Notes: generated by a model from the letters alone, not told the origin. Counted from the stretch's first letter, positions 17,328-27,412 are shown. The stretch is 64,000 bases of DNA from Nitrospira sp. CR1.3 (GCA_014055525.1 WIAH01000002.1:62001-126000), one strand, 5' to 3'. A program made the numbers and translations.

Positions 17328-17445
17328 AGCACCTCCTTAAAATTGGTGGGGTGCCCGATCTTACGCCTGCCGGGATCAGCGAGGCAAGCAGCTAGATCGG
17401 AGTTTACTTTCCGGCCCGTCTTCGTTAAAACGGCCCCAGCGCGGC

Positions 17446-18000
17446 ATGTCTATTCGACTTTCTTATCGGGCGCTTTCCTCCTTGCTGGCATTGGGGCTGG
17501 TCGGCTGGATGCCTCCTCCCTCGCTTCGCGCGGAAGACCAGACGCTTACGCAGATCTTCCGGGCCTCTGATTGGAAGGGCGCAACGGACGTGGCCTTTGA
17601 AGGATGCAAGGCCAATTCCGGCGAGTATACGCTTTGGGTCTATGCAGATGGTGAGCGTTGCGGAGTCCCGCGCCGTCAGGCAGACCGGATCGTGATGTTT
17701 CGGCAGCCGTTGCCCGGCGTGTCTCCGGTGCGCGCGACATCGGACCTACCGGAAGGTCGGTACGCCGTGTGGGTTTTTGGGGCGGGTGATCCTGGACATC
17801 CCTGGATCAATCTCTGCGCGAAAACTTGTGCCAAAGGTGAATTGCCGCCAGCGCCTGGATGGGCCTCGATGGGTTGGATCGAGGTGCGCGAATTGCACCT
17901 CCTGTGGCTCAAGACGTGGGAACAGCCGGACGGCCATCAACTCTACGTGCGGGCGATCGTACTATCCTCGTCGGAAGCCAAGCCGGACTGGACCCCCTGA
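17446..18000 (+). CDS. Exported protein of unknown function
   Basis: Encodes 184 residues. A signal peptide (hydrophobic core SSLLALGLVGWMP, cleavage near LRA-EDQT) precedes a beta-rich body with four Cys (for example GERCGVPRRQ and NLCAKTCAKG), enough for two disulfides in the periplasm. Trp, Pro and Gly are frequent. I do not recognise the family. The ribosome site of the ATG at 17446 is weak. It converges on the TPR gene at 18013-18723, whose stop lies 12 bases away. Confidence 0.7.
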   Translation: MSIRLSYRALSSLLALGLVGWMPPPSLRAEDQTLTQIFRASDWKGATDVAFEGCKANSGEYTLWVYADGERCGVPRRQADRIVMFRQPLPGVSPVRATSDLPEGRYAVWVFGAGDPGHPWINLCAKTCAKGELPPAPGWASMGWIEVRELHLLWLKTWEQPDGHQLYVRAIVLSSSEAKPDWTP

Positions 18001-18012
18001 GATCCGTTCGAG

Positions 18013-18723
18013 TTATTCCCTCGCGAATAACTCGCGCAACACGGATTCAGCAGCCTTCTTCGCCGCTGCACGGTCTTGCCGCCTGTCCACCAGCAGTTCA
18101 CGGAGCCGATGGGCTTCAGCAAGATCCGGCTTGATCCGGATCGATTGCTCGAGTGCCTGCTCAGCCTCGGTGAGTTTGCCTTGAGCCATCCTGACCAGCC
18201 CAAGGTCGGCCCATCCCTCGGCATCGTCGGCTCTGAGTTGTACGGCGCGTCTCAGCGCCGACTCTGCAGCCGGCAAGTCGTTCTTACCCATCAAGGCGCG
18301 ACCCAGCCAGTACAGAGTCTGATGATCGTCTCCCCCCAGACGAATGGCCGCCTCCAAGGCCTCCACCGCCTGGGCATAGTCGTGGTGATCGAGCAGCACC
18401 TGACCGAGGCCCCGATAGGGATCGGCCCATTCCGGATTCAATTCAATGGCCGACCGGTAGGCCTCGGCGGCGCCGAACATGTCACCACGGCGCGAAAGCT
18501 CCTCCGCCAATCGAAACTTCGAGGCGGCATCGTCTCCACCGAACTCCGGCAGGACCGTCAGCCGCTCTCGAAGCTGCTTGAACTCCGCCTCAAGAGCCGG
18601 TTCCGCTGTCCCTGCCGGATTTCCTTCAGACTGCGCGACCGTCCCCTCCGCCATCAACATGGATATGATGACAAGCCAAATCACCACCAACGCCGTCGGC
18701 TCAATTCTGCATGTAGTCATCAA
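18013..18723 (-). CDS. Membrane-anchored or exported TPR protein
   Basis: Encodes 236 residues. An N-terminal hydrophobic stretch (ALVVIWLVIISMLMAEG) is a signal peptide or anchor. At least four TPR units follow: SKFRLAEELSRRGDMFGAAE, YRGLGQVLLDHHDYAQAVEA, LYWLGRALMGKNDLPAAESA, and WADLGLVRMAQGKLTEAEQA. TPR proteins of this build act in envelope complexes or trafficking. Convergent with the exported protein at 17446-18000. No strong ribosome site is seen at the ATG. Confidence 0.8.
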   Translation of the reverse strand: MMTTCRIEPTALVVIWLVIISMLMAEGTVAQSEGNPAGTAEPALEAEFKQLRERLTVLPEFGGDDAASKFRLAEELSRRGDMFGAAEAYRSAIELNPEWADPYRGLGQVLLDHHDYAQAVEALEAAIRLGGDDHQTLYWLGRALMGKNDLPAAESALRRAVQLRADDAEGWADLGLVRMAQGKLTEAEQALEQSIRIKPDLAEAHRLRELLVDRRQDRAAAKKAAESVLRELFARE

Positions 18724-18751
18724 GGATCATGACCCTATGTCCAGCATGCTT

Positions 18752-18764
18752 CCGGTTCAACCGG
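18752..18764. promoter_or_regulatory. Palindrome CCGGTTCAACCGG, operator-like
   Basis: A perfect 6-base dyad around one base, lying 29 bases upstream of the TPR start (18723, minus). It may bind a repressor or be part of a hairpin. Only the symmetry is seen. Confidence 0.25.
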
Positions 18765-18787
18765 CTGCCAACTGATGTGGTGAGATG

Positions 18788-18802
18788 ATCACGTGACGTG
18801 AT
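18788..18802. promoter_or_regulatory. Palindrome ATCACGTGACGTGAT, operator-like
   Basis: A perfect 6+3+6 dyad in the 254-base region between the divergent TPR gene and the small membrane gene at 18978. The half-sites resemble dyads of CRP/FNR-type or GntR-type operators, but the spacing differs from the CRP consensus. It may act on either gene. Confidence 0.35.
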
Positions 18803-18977
18803 GTTTTTGCCACGTTCGTGCGTTCGCTGCCGCGCCGATGTGCCAGGATCAGCAGAAAACACGCTCACAGCCTGATCGTGGAACTGCCTGAAACTCCGCA
18901 CAAAATCCATTCAACCTTCCCAAGCAAGACTGCGGTATGGCGATTGCGTGATGACGCGCAGAGATAGGAGGGCAATC

Positions 18978-19130
18978 ATGCACGACGCGACGTTGTGGGC
19001 CGCATGGTATCTTTTCCTTCTTGCCGTTCCTCTTTCCATCGTCGGCTCGCTCATCAGAGAAAAACTGGCCCGCCGGCGTGGCGGGAACCGCCAACAGGAC
19101 CTTCTACCGGCTTCGTCCGCGGCGAAATGA
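18978..19130 (+). CDS. Small single-pass membrane protein, 50 residues
   Basis: The ATG at 18978 has AGGAGG nine bases upstream; a longer in-frame start at 18948 lacks one. One membrane helix (LWAAWYLFLLAVPLSIVGSL) is followed by a basic cytoplasmic tail rich in Arg, Gly and Gln. No family is recognised, and a non-coding stretch cannot be excluded, but the ribosome site and topology fit a small real gene. Confidence 0.5.
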   Translation: MHDATLWAAWYLFLLAVPLSIVGSLIREKLARRRGGNRQQDLLPASSAAK

Positions 19131-19166
19131 CCCTCTCGCCCCCGTGACGGACGAGTTGGACAAAGC

Positions 19167-20630
19167 TCAGTCGAGTCGAGATAGATCATCCGGCCTCGAT
19201 CGGACTGACAGCGGCATCGCGATCCGCTCGAGTGGCTGCCGTTCCGCCTTCACCCCCCAGAGCAGTTCGGCAAGCGCGCCTGTCAACATCATCACGGCAA
19301 TGAGCAGATAGCCATAGAAAACGCTGGTGCTGGACGATTCGATGAACGATCCGTACAGCCACGGCGCCACAACGGCCGCCCCCTGCGCCGTGACGAAGAA
19401 AAATGCGATCGCCATGGCGCGAATCTCCAAAGGAAACACTTCGCTGACGGTGAGATAGGCCGCGCTGGCGCCGGCGGAGGCGAAAAAGAAGATGGCCGAC
19501 CAGACCGCCATATGGGCCGCGAGTGTGAGGGAACCCTGCCGGAAGAGATAGCCCGTCATTCCCAGCAGCAGACCGGCCATGGCATAGCTGAAGCTGATCA
19601 TTGGCTTGCGCCCGATTGTGTCGAAGAACCGGCCGAGGAGGAGCGGGCCCAGGAAGTTGCCACAGGCGAACGGCAGAAGATAGAGGCCGATGCGGCCGGC
19701 GGACAGGCCATAATACTTCGTGAGCAGGAGCGGAAAGGTGAAGGACACCGCGTTGTACAGGAACGATTGTGTGATCATCAACGATAGACACAACCATGTC
19801 CGCCGGGGATACGATCGGAACAGTTCACGGGCCACTGTGGCGACCGTCGCGGCGTGACAGGCACGTAACGTCATCGGCTCCTGTACCGCCGGCAAGTCCC
19901 AAGCCCCTTGAGTCTCTGCGATCTGACGCTCGATCTGCGAGACGACGGCCTCTGCTTCCTCTGTGCGGCGGCGGGTCATCAGCCAGCGTGGGCTTTCCGG
20001 GATCGCTCGCCGGACCAGCGCGATCCCCACACCCAGCACCGTGCCGAAGATGAAACAGAGCCGCCAACCGATGTCCTCAGGGAAGATTACGGGATTCAGC
20101 AGTACCAGCGTCAGCAGGGCGCCGATCGCCGAGCCGAGCCACCAGCTCCCGTTGATCGCCAGACCCGCGTGGCCCCTGTACCGAGCTGGAATCAGTTCAT
20201 CGACGGCGGAATTGATCGCGGCATATTCCCCGCCGATTCCGGCTCCGGTCAGAAACCGAAAACACATGAAGCTTGCCAGATTCCAGGAGAAAGCCGTGAG
20301 GACCGTCGCGACCAGGTAGAGCCCCAGCGTGATAAGGAACCATTTCTTCCGTCCCTGCCGATCAGTGAGATAGGAAAAAATCAGGGCGCCGAGGACCGAC
20401 CCGGCCAGGTAGGCCGAAGCCGTAAGGCCGACCTCAGATGCCGACAAATGCAGTGTCGCGGCGTGGGTGAGCACAGGACCAAGGGCCGCGACGATGGTCA
20501 CTTCCAGTCCGTCGAGAAACCAGGTGACACCAAGCGCCGTGACCACCATCCAGTGCCACCGGGACCAGGGCAGACGATCCAGGCGTTGAGGAATGTCGGT
20601 GGTAACCGCGTCGGCTGACTCGGCCAGCAT
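19167..20630 (-). CDS. MFS transporter, metabolite:H+ symporter-like
   Basis: Encodes 487 residues with twelve predicted membrane helices. The cytoplasmic loop between helices 2 and 3 carries the MFS signature DRQGRKKW, and the first helix region has GVTWFLDGLEVTI with an acidic residue often found in symporters. The central loop after helix 6 carries PESPRWLM, as in sugar and aromatic-acid porters. Imports or exports a small solute driven by protons; the substrate is not clear. It is next to the glucose-6-phosphate dehydrogenase gene in the same orientation (51-base gap), so a sugar or sugar acid is a reasonable guess only. Confidence 0.85.
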   Translation of the reverse strand: MLAESADAVTTDIPQRLDRLPWSRWHWMVVTALGVTWFLDGLEVTIVAALGPVLTHAATLHLSASEVGLTASAYLAGSVLGALIFSYLTDRQGRKKWFLITLGLYLVATVLTAFSWNLASFMCFRFLTGAGIGGEYAAINSAVDELIPARYRGHAGLAINGSWWLGSAIGALLTLVLLNPVIFPEDIGWRLCFIFGTVLGVGIALVRRAIPESPRWLMTRRRTEEAEAVVSQIERQIAETQGAWDLPAVQEPMTLRACHAATVATVARELFRSYPRRTWLCLSLMITQSFLYNAVSFTFPLLLTKYYGLSAGRIGLYLLPFACGNFLGPLLLGRFFDTIGRKPMISFSYAMAGLLLGMTGYLFRQGSLTLAAHMAVWSAIFFFASAGASAAYLTVSEVFPLEIRAMAIAFFFVTAQGAAVVAPWLYGSFIESSSTSVFYGYLLIAVMMLTGALAELLWGVKAERQPLERIAMPLSVRSRPDDLSRLD

Positions 20631-20681
20631 GGCCTATGGTATCACGGACGTACTGTCACATCGGGGAGCCTCCCGCCGGCG

Positions 20682-22148
20682 CTACCAGCCCAACTGCCAG
20701 CGGTGCCCGTTCCGTTCCACCACCGTATCGGCTTCTTTCGGTCCCCATGAACCGGCGGTATAGGGATGCACCGTCCTTCCACCGACAAGGAGCGGATCAT
20801 AAAGTCGCCAGGCTGTCTCCGTGAAGTCCGCCGTGACGAACAGAGTCTGGTCGCCGATCATGACATCGCGCAGCAGAGTTTCGTAGGCGTCAGGCAATCC
20901 GCCCCCGAAGGCTTTGCTGTAATCGAATTGCAACGCCTGACCTGTAAAGCTGAATGGCCTACCAGGCGTTTTCACGGAAAACCCCAGGGCAAATCCCTCA
21001 CTGGGTTGAAGCGTGATCAGCAACTTGTTGGAGTCCAGGCTTTCCGGCTCCAGCGAGCGAAACACCTGAAATGGCGCCGGACGGAATGTCACGGCGACCT
21101 GGGTAAGCTTCCGGGGAAGCCGCTTACCGGTCTTCAAATAAAACGGGACTCCTCTCCAACGCCAGTTGTGAATCTCCATCTTCAAGGCGACGAAGGTTTC
21201 CGTCATCGAGTCCGGCGGCACACCCCGTTCCTCCCGATAGCCTGGGATGGTATGACCCGCAACCTCCCAGGCCGTGTATTGGCCGAAAGCGACATCTCTC
21301 GGGTCGATCGGCGGGATCGAATGCAGCACTTTCAGTTTTTCGGCTTGGATCGCGGCAGCATCGAAAGAAACCGGCACCTCCATCGCCACGACGGTCATCA
21401 ATTGCGTCAAATGGTTTTGCACCATATCGCGCAGGGCGCCTGCCTCCTGATAGTAGGCGCCGCGATGCTCGACACCAAGATCCTCTGCCACGGTTATCTG
21501 CACGCTTTCCACCATATCGCGATTCCATATCGCCTCGAAGATCGGGTTGGCAAAACGGAAGGCCAGAAGGTTCTGAACCGTTTCCTTGCCCAGATAATGA
21601 TCGATGCGATAGATCTGCGATTCGTCCAGATAGCGGTGCAAGAGCGTGTTAAGCGCGCGGGCTGAGCGGAAGTCATGACCGAACGGCTTCTCGAACACGA
21701 CGCGTACCCAACCGCGGCTTTTCAACAAACCGGCTTTATCCAGTTGTTCCAGCGCCGTCGGCACGGTTGTCGGAGGCAACGCGAGGTAGAAGGCACGGTT
21801 CTCAGGCAGGTGTCGGGTCGATTCCAGACCTCGGATGAACCCGGCCAGGGCTTCGTAATCTTCCAGCCCTCCTTCATGCACCGTATGGTAATGCAGGTGC
21901 TCATCGCACCATTGGCTCAGGTCTGATGCATCGCGGGCGCCCGAATTCCTCAGCCCTTCATAGGCCCATAAGCGGAACGCGTCCTCGCTCATTTCCGGCA
22001 GGGAGGCGCCGACGATCAACGTGTTCCTTCGCTCCAACTCTCCCATGGTGCGCAGGTGAAACAGCGCCGGCAACAGCTTCCTCCTGGTCAGGTCGCCGGT
22101 CGCGCCGAGGATAATGAAGAGATGCGGCTCCAACGTCATTTCCGCCAT
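20682..22148 (-). CDS. zwf: Glucose-6-phosphate 1-dehydrogenase
   Basis: Encodes 488 residues, the usual size. Oxidises glucose 6-phosphate to 6-phosphogluconolactone with NADP+, first step of the oxidative pentose phosphate and Entner-Doudoroff routes. Key marks are the nucleotide-binding GATGDLTRRKLLPALF near the N-terminus and the substrate-binding RIDHYLGKETVQN with its His. The middle carries RPAPFQVF and conserved Trp-Arg pairs. The ATG at 22148 (MAEMTLEP) is chosen because an upstream start lacks a ribosome site; GAGGA lies ten bases before it. The downstream MFS gene may share its transcript. No 6-phosphogluconolactonase or gnd gene is visible beside it. Confidence 0.95.
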   Translation of the reverse strand: MAEMTLEPHLFIILGATGDLTRRKLLPALFHLRTMGELERRNTLIVGASLPEMSEDAFRLWAYEGLRNSGARDASDLSQWCDEHLHYHTVHEGGLEDYEALAGFIRGLESTRHLPENRAFYLALPPTTVPTALEQLDKAGLLKSRGWVRVVFEKPFGHDFRSARALNTLLHRYLDESQIYRIDHYLGKETVQNLLAFRFANPIFEAIWNRDMVESVQITVAEDLGVEHRGAYYQEAGALRDMVQNHLTQLMTVVAMEVPVSFDAAAIQAEKLKVLHSIPPIDPRDVAFGQYTAWEVAGHTIPGYREERGVPPDSMTETFVALKMEIHNWRWRGVPFYLKTGKRLPRKLTQVAVTFRPAPFQVFRSLEPESLDSNKLLITLQPSEGFALGFSVKTPGRPFSFTGQALQFDYSKAFGGGLPDAYETLLRDVMIGDQTLFVTADFTETAWRLYDPLLVGGRTVHPYTAGSWGPKEADTVVERNGHRWQLGW

Positions 22149-22305
22149 CGGTCCCGTTCCTCGCAACGAAGGTGGTTCAACCGCGCAATCAACCGAGCAG
22201 TCCGGCCAGCATGACAGTACGATCCGCCGGCCGGGGCCGTCAACCAGCCAAACCTCCGATACTAAACTGATAGGCGGTGAGATGAGGGAATCCGACTGGT
22301 CCTAC

Positions 22306-22647
22306 CTAGTTTCGGGAGGGTGATCCATGCTTCCTCTTGACCTTCTCGGAAATGAGCTTGGTGATGCGTTCGGCGATCTGGGGGCTGGGCGAGAGTTCGA
22401 CGCCGAATTCCATTCCCTTGACCCATTGCACGACAGTCCGATCGATCAACAACGGCTCTCGATCACCGGGGACAAACATCTGTAGCCCCAGGGTCATCCC
22501 GACCGTGACATGCACATCGCCTGAAATCGAGGCTCCGGTCAACGAAAGGTCCTTGAGCATGCCTTCACCGACGATGCCTTTCCCCCGAAACTGCACCGGC
22601 ACCGAATCTTTGAATCGTTGATTTTTCCGTAAGACAAAACCGGCCAT
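22306..22647 (-). CDS. PilZ-domain c-di-GMP-binding protein
   Basis: Encodes 113 residues and is essentially one PilZ domain. The two canonical ligand motifs are present: RKNQR (RxxxR) at residues 7-11 and DLSLTG (DxSxxG) near residue 33, so c-di-GMP binding is expected. The ATG at 22647 follows AAAGGAGA; a longer start at 22674 lies before the ribosome site. It sits 23 bases after the response regulator gene on the same strand, so the two form a probable operon joining phosphorelay and c-di-GMP signals. The output partner is unknown. Confidence 0.88.
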   Translation of the reverse strand: MAGFVLRKNQRFKDSVPVQFRGKGIVGEGMLKDLSLTGASISGDVHVTVGMTLGLQMFVPGDREPLLIDRTVVQWVKGMEFGVELSPSPQIAERITKLISEKVKRKHGSPSRN

Positions 22648-22670
22648 TCTGTCTCCTTTCAGTACGGAGG

Positions 22671-23045
22671 TCACCCTTTCTTTTCGAGGACTCCCTGGAT
22701 GGTCGCGATCAATTCGTCCGGCTTCACCGGTTTTTGAAAGAACGCGACGGCCCCGTGCTCCATGGCTCTGCTCTCCGCCACTTGAGAATCCTGCGCGGTT
22801 ACCACGATCACGGGAATACTGGACAACAGCTTGTTCCCTTTGAGCCGTTCGAGCACGACGAATCCATCTCCGCCAGGCAGACCGAGATCCAACAACACCG
22901 CGGCTGGTCGTTGGCTCCGTGCTTCGCTCATCGCCTGAACACCGTCGGCTGCCCGGATCGGCCGGTACCGATGAGCGCGCAAGATGGCGCTGAGCAGCTG
23001 CCAGCTCTCAAGGTCATCCTCGACGACAAGAATCTTCGATTCCAC
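22671..23045 (-). CDS. Single-domain response regulator (CheY-like)
   Basis: Encodes 124 residues, a receiver domain without output domain. The phosphoacceptor is D53 in VLLDLGLPGGDG; acidic D10/D11, a Thr in VIVVTA and a Lys in FQKPVKP complete the active site. Single-domain regulators act by binding a partner, often a motor or a kinase. No histidine kinase is in the window. Just downstream is a PilZ protein, so the pair may form a small switch module. The start ATG matches the normal size of CheY-type domains. Confidence 0.9.
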   Translation of the reverse strand: MESKILVVEDDLESWQLLSAILRAHRYRPIRAADGVQAMSEARSQRPAAVLLDLGLPGGDGFVVLERLKGNKLLSSIPVIVVTAQDSQVAESRAMEHGAVAFFQKPVKPDELIATIQGVLEKKG

Positions 23046-23174
23046 TTATCAGTTCTCCTCATGGTGATTCGACCGCATCGTAGAGCCCGCGGCTGGCCTC
23101 AGCGCCAGAGATCGCGGCATCCGGGACGGACCGCGCATAGCCCTACGGCAACTGTTGAAAAAAGTTCGAAAGGA

Positions 23175-23555
23175 TTATGAAACAGGCGGCGGGCGAGTGG
23201 TCAGTTCGGAGATAGGCACATCACACGCCGATCCGGGCGTAGCGGAATCGGGTGGAGGCTCCTGAATGACGCAGATACCCGCTAGGAAGATATGAATGAG
23301 GAACTGTTCATCATATGAGGTCGGATTCGTCGCGTCTTTCGAAGGATCAAGCTCCTCCCCATCCACCAAGACCGGGTGGTGCAACGAGGAAGCCAAGATC
23401 TCGTCGCAAGTGGCGACGTCAAGAAGGAACGGCGTGAGGCACAACAAGAGCAGACACAATCCGTACGACGTCAGGGCGCTTCTCTGGTCATTCTGATGGT
23501 ACGGCAGTCGACCGAGCATCAGGCTCATTCTAAAAATACGTGCAATAAAAGGCAA
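23175..23555 (-). CDS. Possible small exported protein
   Basis: Encodes 126 residues. A hydrophobic stretch (YGLCLLLLCLTPFLLDVA) could be a signal peptide, followed by a Cys-containing acidic region and a second hydrophobic run (FLIHIFLAGICV), then a Pro-rich tail. Codon use is not clearly different from the opposite-strand open frames, and no strong ribosome site is seen. It may be a real gene with low expression or an open frame by chance. No family recognised. Confidence 0.4.
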   Translation of the reverse strand: MPFIARIFRMSLMLGRLPYHQNDQRSALTSYGLCLLLLCLTPFLLDVATCDEILASSLHHPVLVDGEELDPSKDATNPTSYDEQFLIHIFLAGICVIQEPPPDSATPGSACDVPISELTTRPPPVS

Positions 23556-23589
23556 GGCTTTATCAATAGGATGCGCTGATTCTTCATTC

Positions 23590-25329
23590 TCAAAACAATC
23601 GCACCGTCACCTTTCGCCCCTTGATTCTCGCCCGACTCAACACCTCAACAATCCCTCGCGCCAACGCCTCCGGCACGTCGACGGTTGAGAAGCGTTCTTC
23701 GATCTCGATCGCCCCGATCACCTTCGAATTCACTTTCGCTTCGTTCGCAATAGCCCCGACGAGGTCTCCCGGCCTCATGCCGGCATCCCTTCCGGCTCCG
23801 ATATAAAGGCGTGCCATGCCGGCTTGCTGTCCGCCATGACCAGACCTTCGCTCCTGCGGCCTGACTGAAGCCCCCTGATGACGACCGTCAGGATAGGCGG
23901 TGTACCGATGGGGCGGCCGATGCAATTCCTGCGGACGTATCGGCATGGCCGGAATGTCCTGTTCCATTCGCTCCCCGCCCTGCGCCCGAAAGATCAGTTT
24001 CACAGCGGCAGCGGCCACCTTCGCCGGGTCACCGGAAGAGGCCAGGGCATCGACGACATCTCGAAACCGATCGAGATCCCCTTCGTCTAGCGCCTCCCGG
24101 ACAGCCGCTCTGGTCCGCTCCAATCGCTTCGATCGAAGATCGGCCACTGTCGGCACAGGCGCGACGGTCACTTTGGCTTTCGTATGTTGCTCGATGCTCC
24201 GCAACAGCCGTTGCTCACGTGGATCCAGAATGGTGATGGCCGATCCTTCCCGCCCGGCGCGGCCGGTTCGTCCGATTCGATGCACATACACTTCGGCTGA
24301 TGACGGCAGATCGTAGTTGATGACGTGCGACACCTGCGGAATGTCCAATCCACGCGCCGCCACATCGGTCGCGATGAGCAATTCGGTTTGCCCAGTCCTG
24401 AACGCATTCATCACGCGATCGCGTTGCACTTGACTCATACCGCCGTGAATGGCCTCCGCCCTGTGCCCGCGACTGTTCAACATGACCGTCACTTCATCGA
24501 CTTCCAGCCTGGTGCGGCAAAAAACCAGGGCGGACTTGGGGCCTGCCATGTCCAAGACACGGGCGAGGGTCGCGCCCCGGTGCGGCCTCGTCACCACGTA
24601 CGCGGTTTGCTGCACGCGGGGCGCGGCTCCCGCCTTGACCGGTTCCTTGGCGATCGTGATCTCGACAGGATCTTTCAAGTGCCGATGAGCGATCGACTTG
24701 ATGCGCGGCGGCATCGTGGCGGAAAACAACGCCGTCTGCTTGCTGGCAGGCGTCTGCTCGAGGATCGCGTCCAGATCCTCGGCAAATCCCATATCGAGCA
24801 TCTCGTCTGCTTCATCCAAGACCACGATCTGCACATGGCTCAGCTTGAGCGTCTGACGGCGGATATGATCGAGAGCCCTCCCTGGAGTCGCGACGATCAC
24901 GTCGACGCCTCGCTTGAGCGCGTGGAACTGCGGGCCGATCGCCTGGCCTCCGTACACGGCCAGCACGCTGATTCTCAACTCTTTACCGTAGCGTTGAACC
25001 GCCTGGCTGACCTGAATGGCCAGTTCACGAGTCGGCACGAGAATCAGCGCGGATGGACGCTGCTTGGCGGCATGGGCGATGCGCTGGAGCATCGGCAGGG
25101 TAAAGGCCGCAGTCTTGCCTGTTCCGGTCGCCGCCTGGCCCAACAGATCGCGACCAGCCAGCAGCGGAGGGATCGCTTCCCGCTGAATCGGAGTCGGCTC
25201 CTCATAACCCAACGTCTCAAGCGTGGCGAGCAACGACGCTTCCAGTCCCAGCGCGGCAAACCCGGGGGAGAACCCAGTGGCGGTATGCGCAGCGGGCGGA
25301 TGAGTCGGATCAACCTTCATCGTGACCAT
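23590..25329 (-). CDS. DEAD-box ATP-dependent RNA helicase with DbpA-type RNA-binding domain
   Basis: Encodes 579 residues. Motifs in order: Q motif [17 protein letters not shown], motif I AATGTGKT (about residues 66-73), Ia [12 protein letters not shown] within [13 protein letters not shown] in LFSATMPP, and [15 protein letters not shown]. After a 100-residue Arg/Gln/Pro-rich linker, the last 75 residues ([20 protein letters not shown]...) form a DbpA-type RNA-recognition domain as in DeaD/CsdA. Unwinds RNA duplexes in ribosome assembly or RNA decay, often in the cold. Divergent from the sigma-54 activator with a 114-base gap. Start is ATG at 25329 or nine bases later. Confidence 0.95.
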   Translation of the reverse strand: MVTMKVDPTHPPAAHTATGFSPGFAALGLEASLLATLETLGYEEPTPIQREAIPPLLAGRDLLGQAATGTGKTAAFTLPMLQRIAHAAKQRPSALILVPTRELAIQVSQAVQRYGKELRISVLAVYGGQAIGPQFHALKRGVDVIVATPGRALDHIRRQTLKLSHVQIVVLDEADEMLDMGFAEDLDAILEQTPASKQTALFSATMPPRIKSIAHRHLKDPVEITIAKEPVKAGAAPRVQQTAYVVTRPHRGATLARVLDMAGPKSALVFCRTRLEVDEVTVMLNSRGHRAEAIHGGMSQVQRDRVMNAFRTGQTELLIATDVAARGLDIPQVSHVINYDLPSSAEVYVHRIGRTGRAGREGSAITILDPREQRLLRSIEQHTKAKVTVAPVPTVADLRSKRLERTRAAVREALDEGDLDRFRDVVDALASSGDPAKVAAAAVKLIFRAQGGERMEQDIPAMPIRPQELHRPPHRYTAYPDGRHQGASVRPQERRSGHGGQQAGMARLYIGAGRDAGMRPGDLVGAIANEAKVNSKVIGAIEIEERFSTVDVPEALARGIVEVLSRARIKGRKVTVRLF

Positions 25330-25443
25330 TTGATGACGCGCAGGGAAACCGGCCCGGCAAGAACCTACGATCCGGAGAGCGGGAAGTCAACCGCCTCCTC
25401 TCCCCTTGCATCCTGCTTTCGCCTCGTTCCATACTTTTGGACC
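25330..25443. other. Divergent intergenic region, helicase and activator
   Basis: A 114-base gap between the divergent helicase and activator genes. No clear -35/-10 pair or dyad stands out. The promoters of both genes must lie here or in the coding ends. Confidence 0.4.
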
Positions 25444-27378
25444 ATGTCCATGCCTCATCCCGCCCCTCTTTCCAATATCCAAGCCGACAGGGCGCTACGC
25501 GCGATCCTTGAAGGGACCGCGACCGAGACCGGAGCGCGGTTTTTCTCCGCGCTCGTCCAGAATCTCGCGATGGCATTGGGTACTCATGGTGCCTGGGTGA
25601 CGGAGTATTTCCCCGAGAAGCGACGGCTCCGCGCCCTGGCCTTCTGGATGGACAATCAATGGGTGAGGGACTACGAAGTCGATATCGCCGGGACCCCCTG
25701 CGAGCGCGTGATCGACACGGCGAAGCTGGTGCATTTTCCCGACCGGGTCCTGGAGATCTTTCCACACGAAGAAGAATTGAAAGCGGCCGGCGCCGTCAGC
25801 TATATGGGTGCGCCGCTCCAGGATACGGACGGTCACATTCTGGGTCATATGGCGGTGATCGACCGACGGCCTATTCCTGAGGAACCGAGAGTTCACGCGA
25901 TCTTTCAGATTTTCGCCGCGCGGGCTGCGGCGGAGCTTCAACGGCAGAGGGCCGAAGCTGAAGTCCACGAGCGTGAGGAAAAAGTCGGGCGGCTCCTCAA
26001 CAGCGCGATGGATGCGATCATCGAGCTGGACGATCACCTCCGCATCACCCGCGTGAATCCCGCCACGGAGAAGGTGTTTCCCTGCAAAGGTGCGATGGTC
26101 GAAGGACGGGATATACGTGAATTCCTCGGCCCCGGCGATGCCAGTCGGCTGGCCGCCTTGATCGCGTGGCTGGACGCTCGCCCCGAGGGCCAAAGATCTC
26201 AATGGATTCCAGGCGAGCTCACCGCCCGTTGTCCGCAAGGGGCGTCGTTTCCTGCCGAAGGAACTCTGTCTCGTTTCGAACTGCATGGTCGAAAATTCAC
26301 TACGTTGATCCTTCGCAACGTGCACGATCGCGTGGAAGCGGAACAGAAGATCCGGTCGCTCACCGCTGAAACTGAACTACTGCGGGAAGAACTGCAGGCG
26401 CTGCATCGGGACGGCGCCTTGATCGGCGACAGTCCGTCCATCAAGCGCGTCTTGCACGACATCGCCCAGGTTGCAGGCACCGACGCAACGGTGCTCATAA
26501 CGGGTGAGACCGGCACCGGCAAGGAACTGGTGGCGCGCGCGATCCATGCGGCGAGCAAACGCCACGAGAGGCCGCTGATTATCGTCAATTGCGCGGCGAT
26601 TCCCGCCACGCTGATCGAGAGCGAATTGTTCGGGCATGAAGCGGGCGCCTTTACCGGGGCAACCAAGAAACGCGAGGGTCGCTTCGCCCTCGCCGACAAG
26701 AGCACCATCTTTCTTGACGAGATCGGAGAATTGCCGCTCGATCTGCAGGCAAAGCTGCTTCGCGTGCTGCAGGAGGGCGAGTTCGATCCAGTCGGGAGTT
26801 CCTCCACCAAGAAGGTGAACGTGCGCGTCTTGGCGGCAACGAATCGCGATTTGGAACAATCCGTTCGCGAGAAACGATTCCGCGAGGATCTCTTCTACCG
26901 CCTGAACGTCTTTCCGTTGCGCTTACCTCCGCTTCGCGAACGCGACGACGATGTGGTGCGACTCGCTTCTTCCTTTGCGCAGCGGTTTGCAGGGAGGATG
27001 GGCCGGTCGATTGCTCCGCTCACGGAGGACTGTGCGCGCCGGCTGAAGGCTTACAGTTGGCCCGGGAACGTGCGCGAGCTTCAGAATGTGATCGAGCGGG
27101 CCGTGATCACGGCAAGCGACGGCAGGCTGAACCTGGAACGGGCCCTACCCGAGGTTCCATCGCGGACCACGGCAGCGTTCGATCTCACTCTCCAGCCGGC
27201 GGCCACCATTCGCACGGCGAAAGAGCTTGAAGCGCTGGAACGCGGAAACATCCTGCGCGCGCTGGAGGCCGTCAATTGGAAAGTCTCGGGCGACAAGGGC
27301 GCAGCCAAATTGCTCGGTATGAACGCTTCCACCCTCTCCTCGCGGATGAAAGCCCTGAAGATCGATAAGCCCCGCTGA
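25444..27378 (+). CDS. Sigma-54-dependent activator with GAF and PAS sensor domains
   Basis: Encodes 644 residues from the ATG at 25444; a much longer open frame upstream only overlaps the helicase antisense and is not coding. A GAF-like domain (about 15-170, [20 protein letters not shown]) is followed by a PAS domain (about 185-300, [20 protein letters not shown]), then an AAA+ domain with Walker A GETGTGKE at residues 354-361 and the sigma-54 contact loop GAFTGA at 401-406, and a Fis-type helix-turn-helix at the end ([20 protein letters not shown]). It senses a small molecule or redox state, then activates sigma-54 promoters. A strong sigma-54 site with three upstream dyads follows at 27413-27583, so it probably drives the genes after it. 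Confidence 0.92.
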   Translation: MSMPHPAPLSNIQADRALRAILEGTATETGARFFSALVQNLAMALGTHGAWVTEYFPEKRRLRALAFWMDNQWVRDYEVDIAGTPCERVIDTAKLVHFPDRVLEIFPHEEELKAAGAVSYMGAPLQDTDGHILGHMAVIDRRPIPEEPRVHAIFQIFAARAAAELQRQRAEAEVHEREEKVGRLLNSAMDAIIELDDHLRITRVNPATEKVFPCKGAMVEGRDIREFLGPGDASRLAALIAWLDARPEGQRSQWIPGELTARCPQGASFPAEGTLSRFELHGRKFTTLILRNVHDRVEAEQKIRSLTAETELLREELQALHRDGALIGDSPSIKRVLHDIAQVAGTDATVLITGETGTGKELVARAIHAASKRHERPLIIVNCAAIPATLIESELFGHEAGAFTGATKKREGRFALADKSTIFLDEIGELPLDLQAKLLRVLQEGEFDPVGSSSTKKVNVRVLAATNRDLEQSVREKRFREDLFYRLNVFPLRLPPLRERDDDVVRLASSFAQRFAGRMGRSIAPLTEDCARRLKAYSWPGNVRELQNVIERAVITASDGRLNLERALPEVPSRTTAAFDLTLQPAATIRTAKELEALERGNILRALEAVNWKVSGDKGAAKLLGMNASTLSSRMKALKIDKPR

Positions 27379-27412
27379 AATCAAGCCGCTCTCGTCAATC
27401 GTCGTGTTTCAA

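Noticed and set aside
24325-25443. A long open frame running through the helicase region into the activator gene
   Set aside because: It is antisense to the DEAD-box helicase, whose motifs are all present on the other strand. No protein family is seen in it, and the first proper start with GAF-like sequence is 25444.
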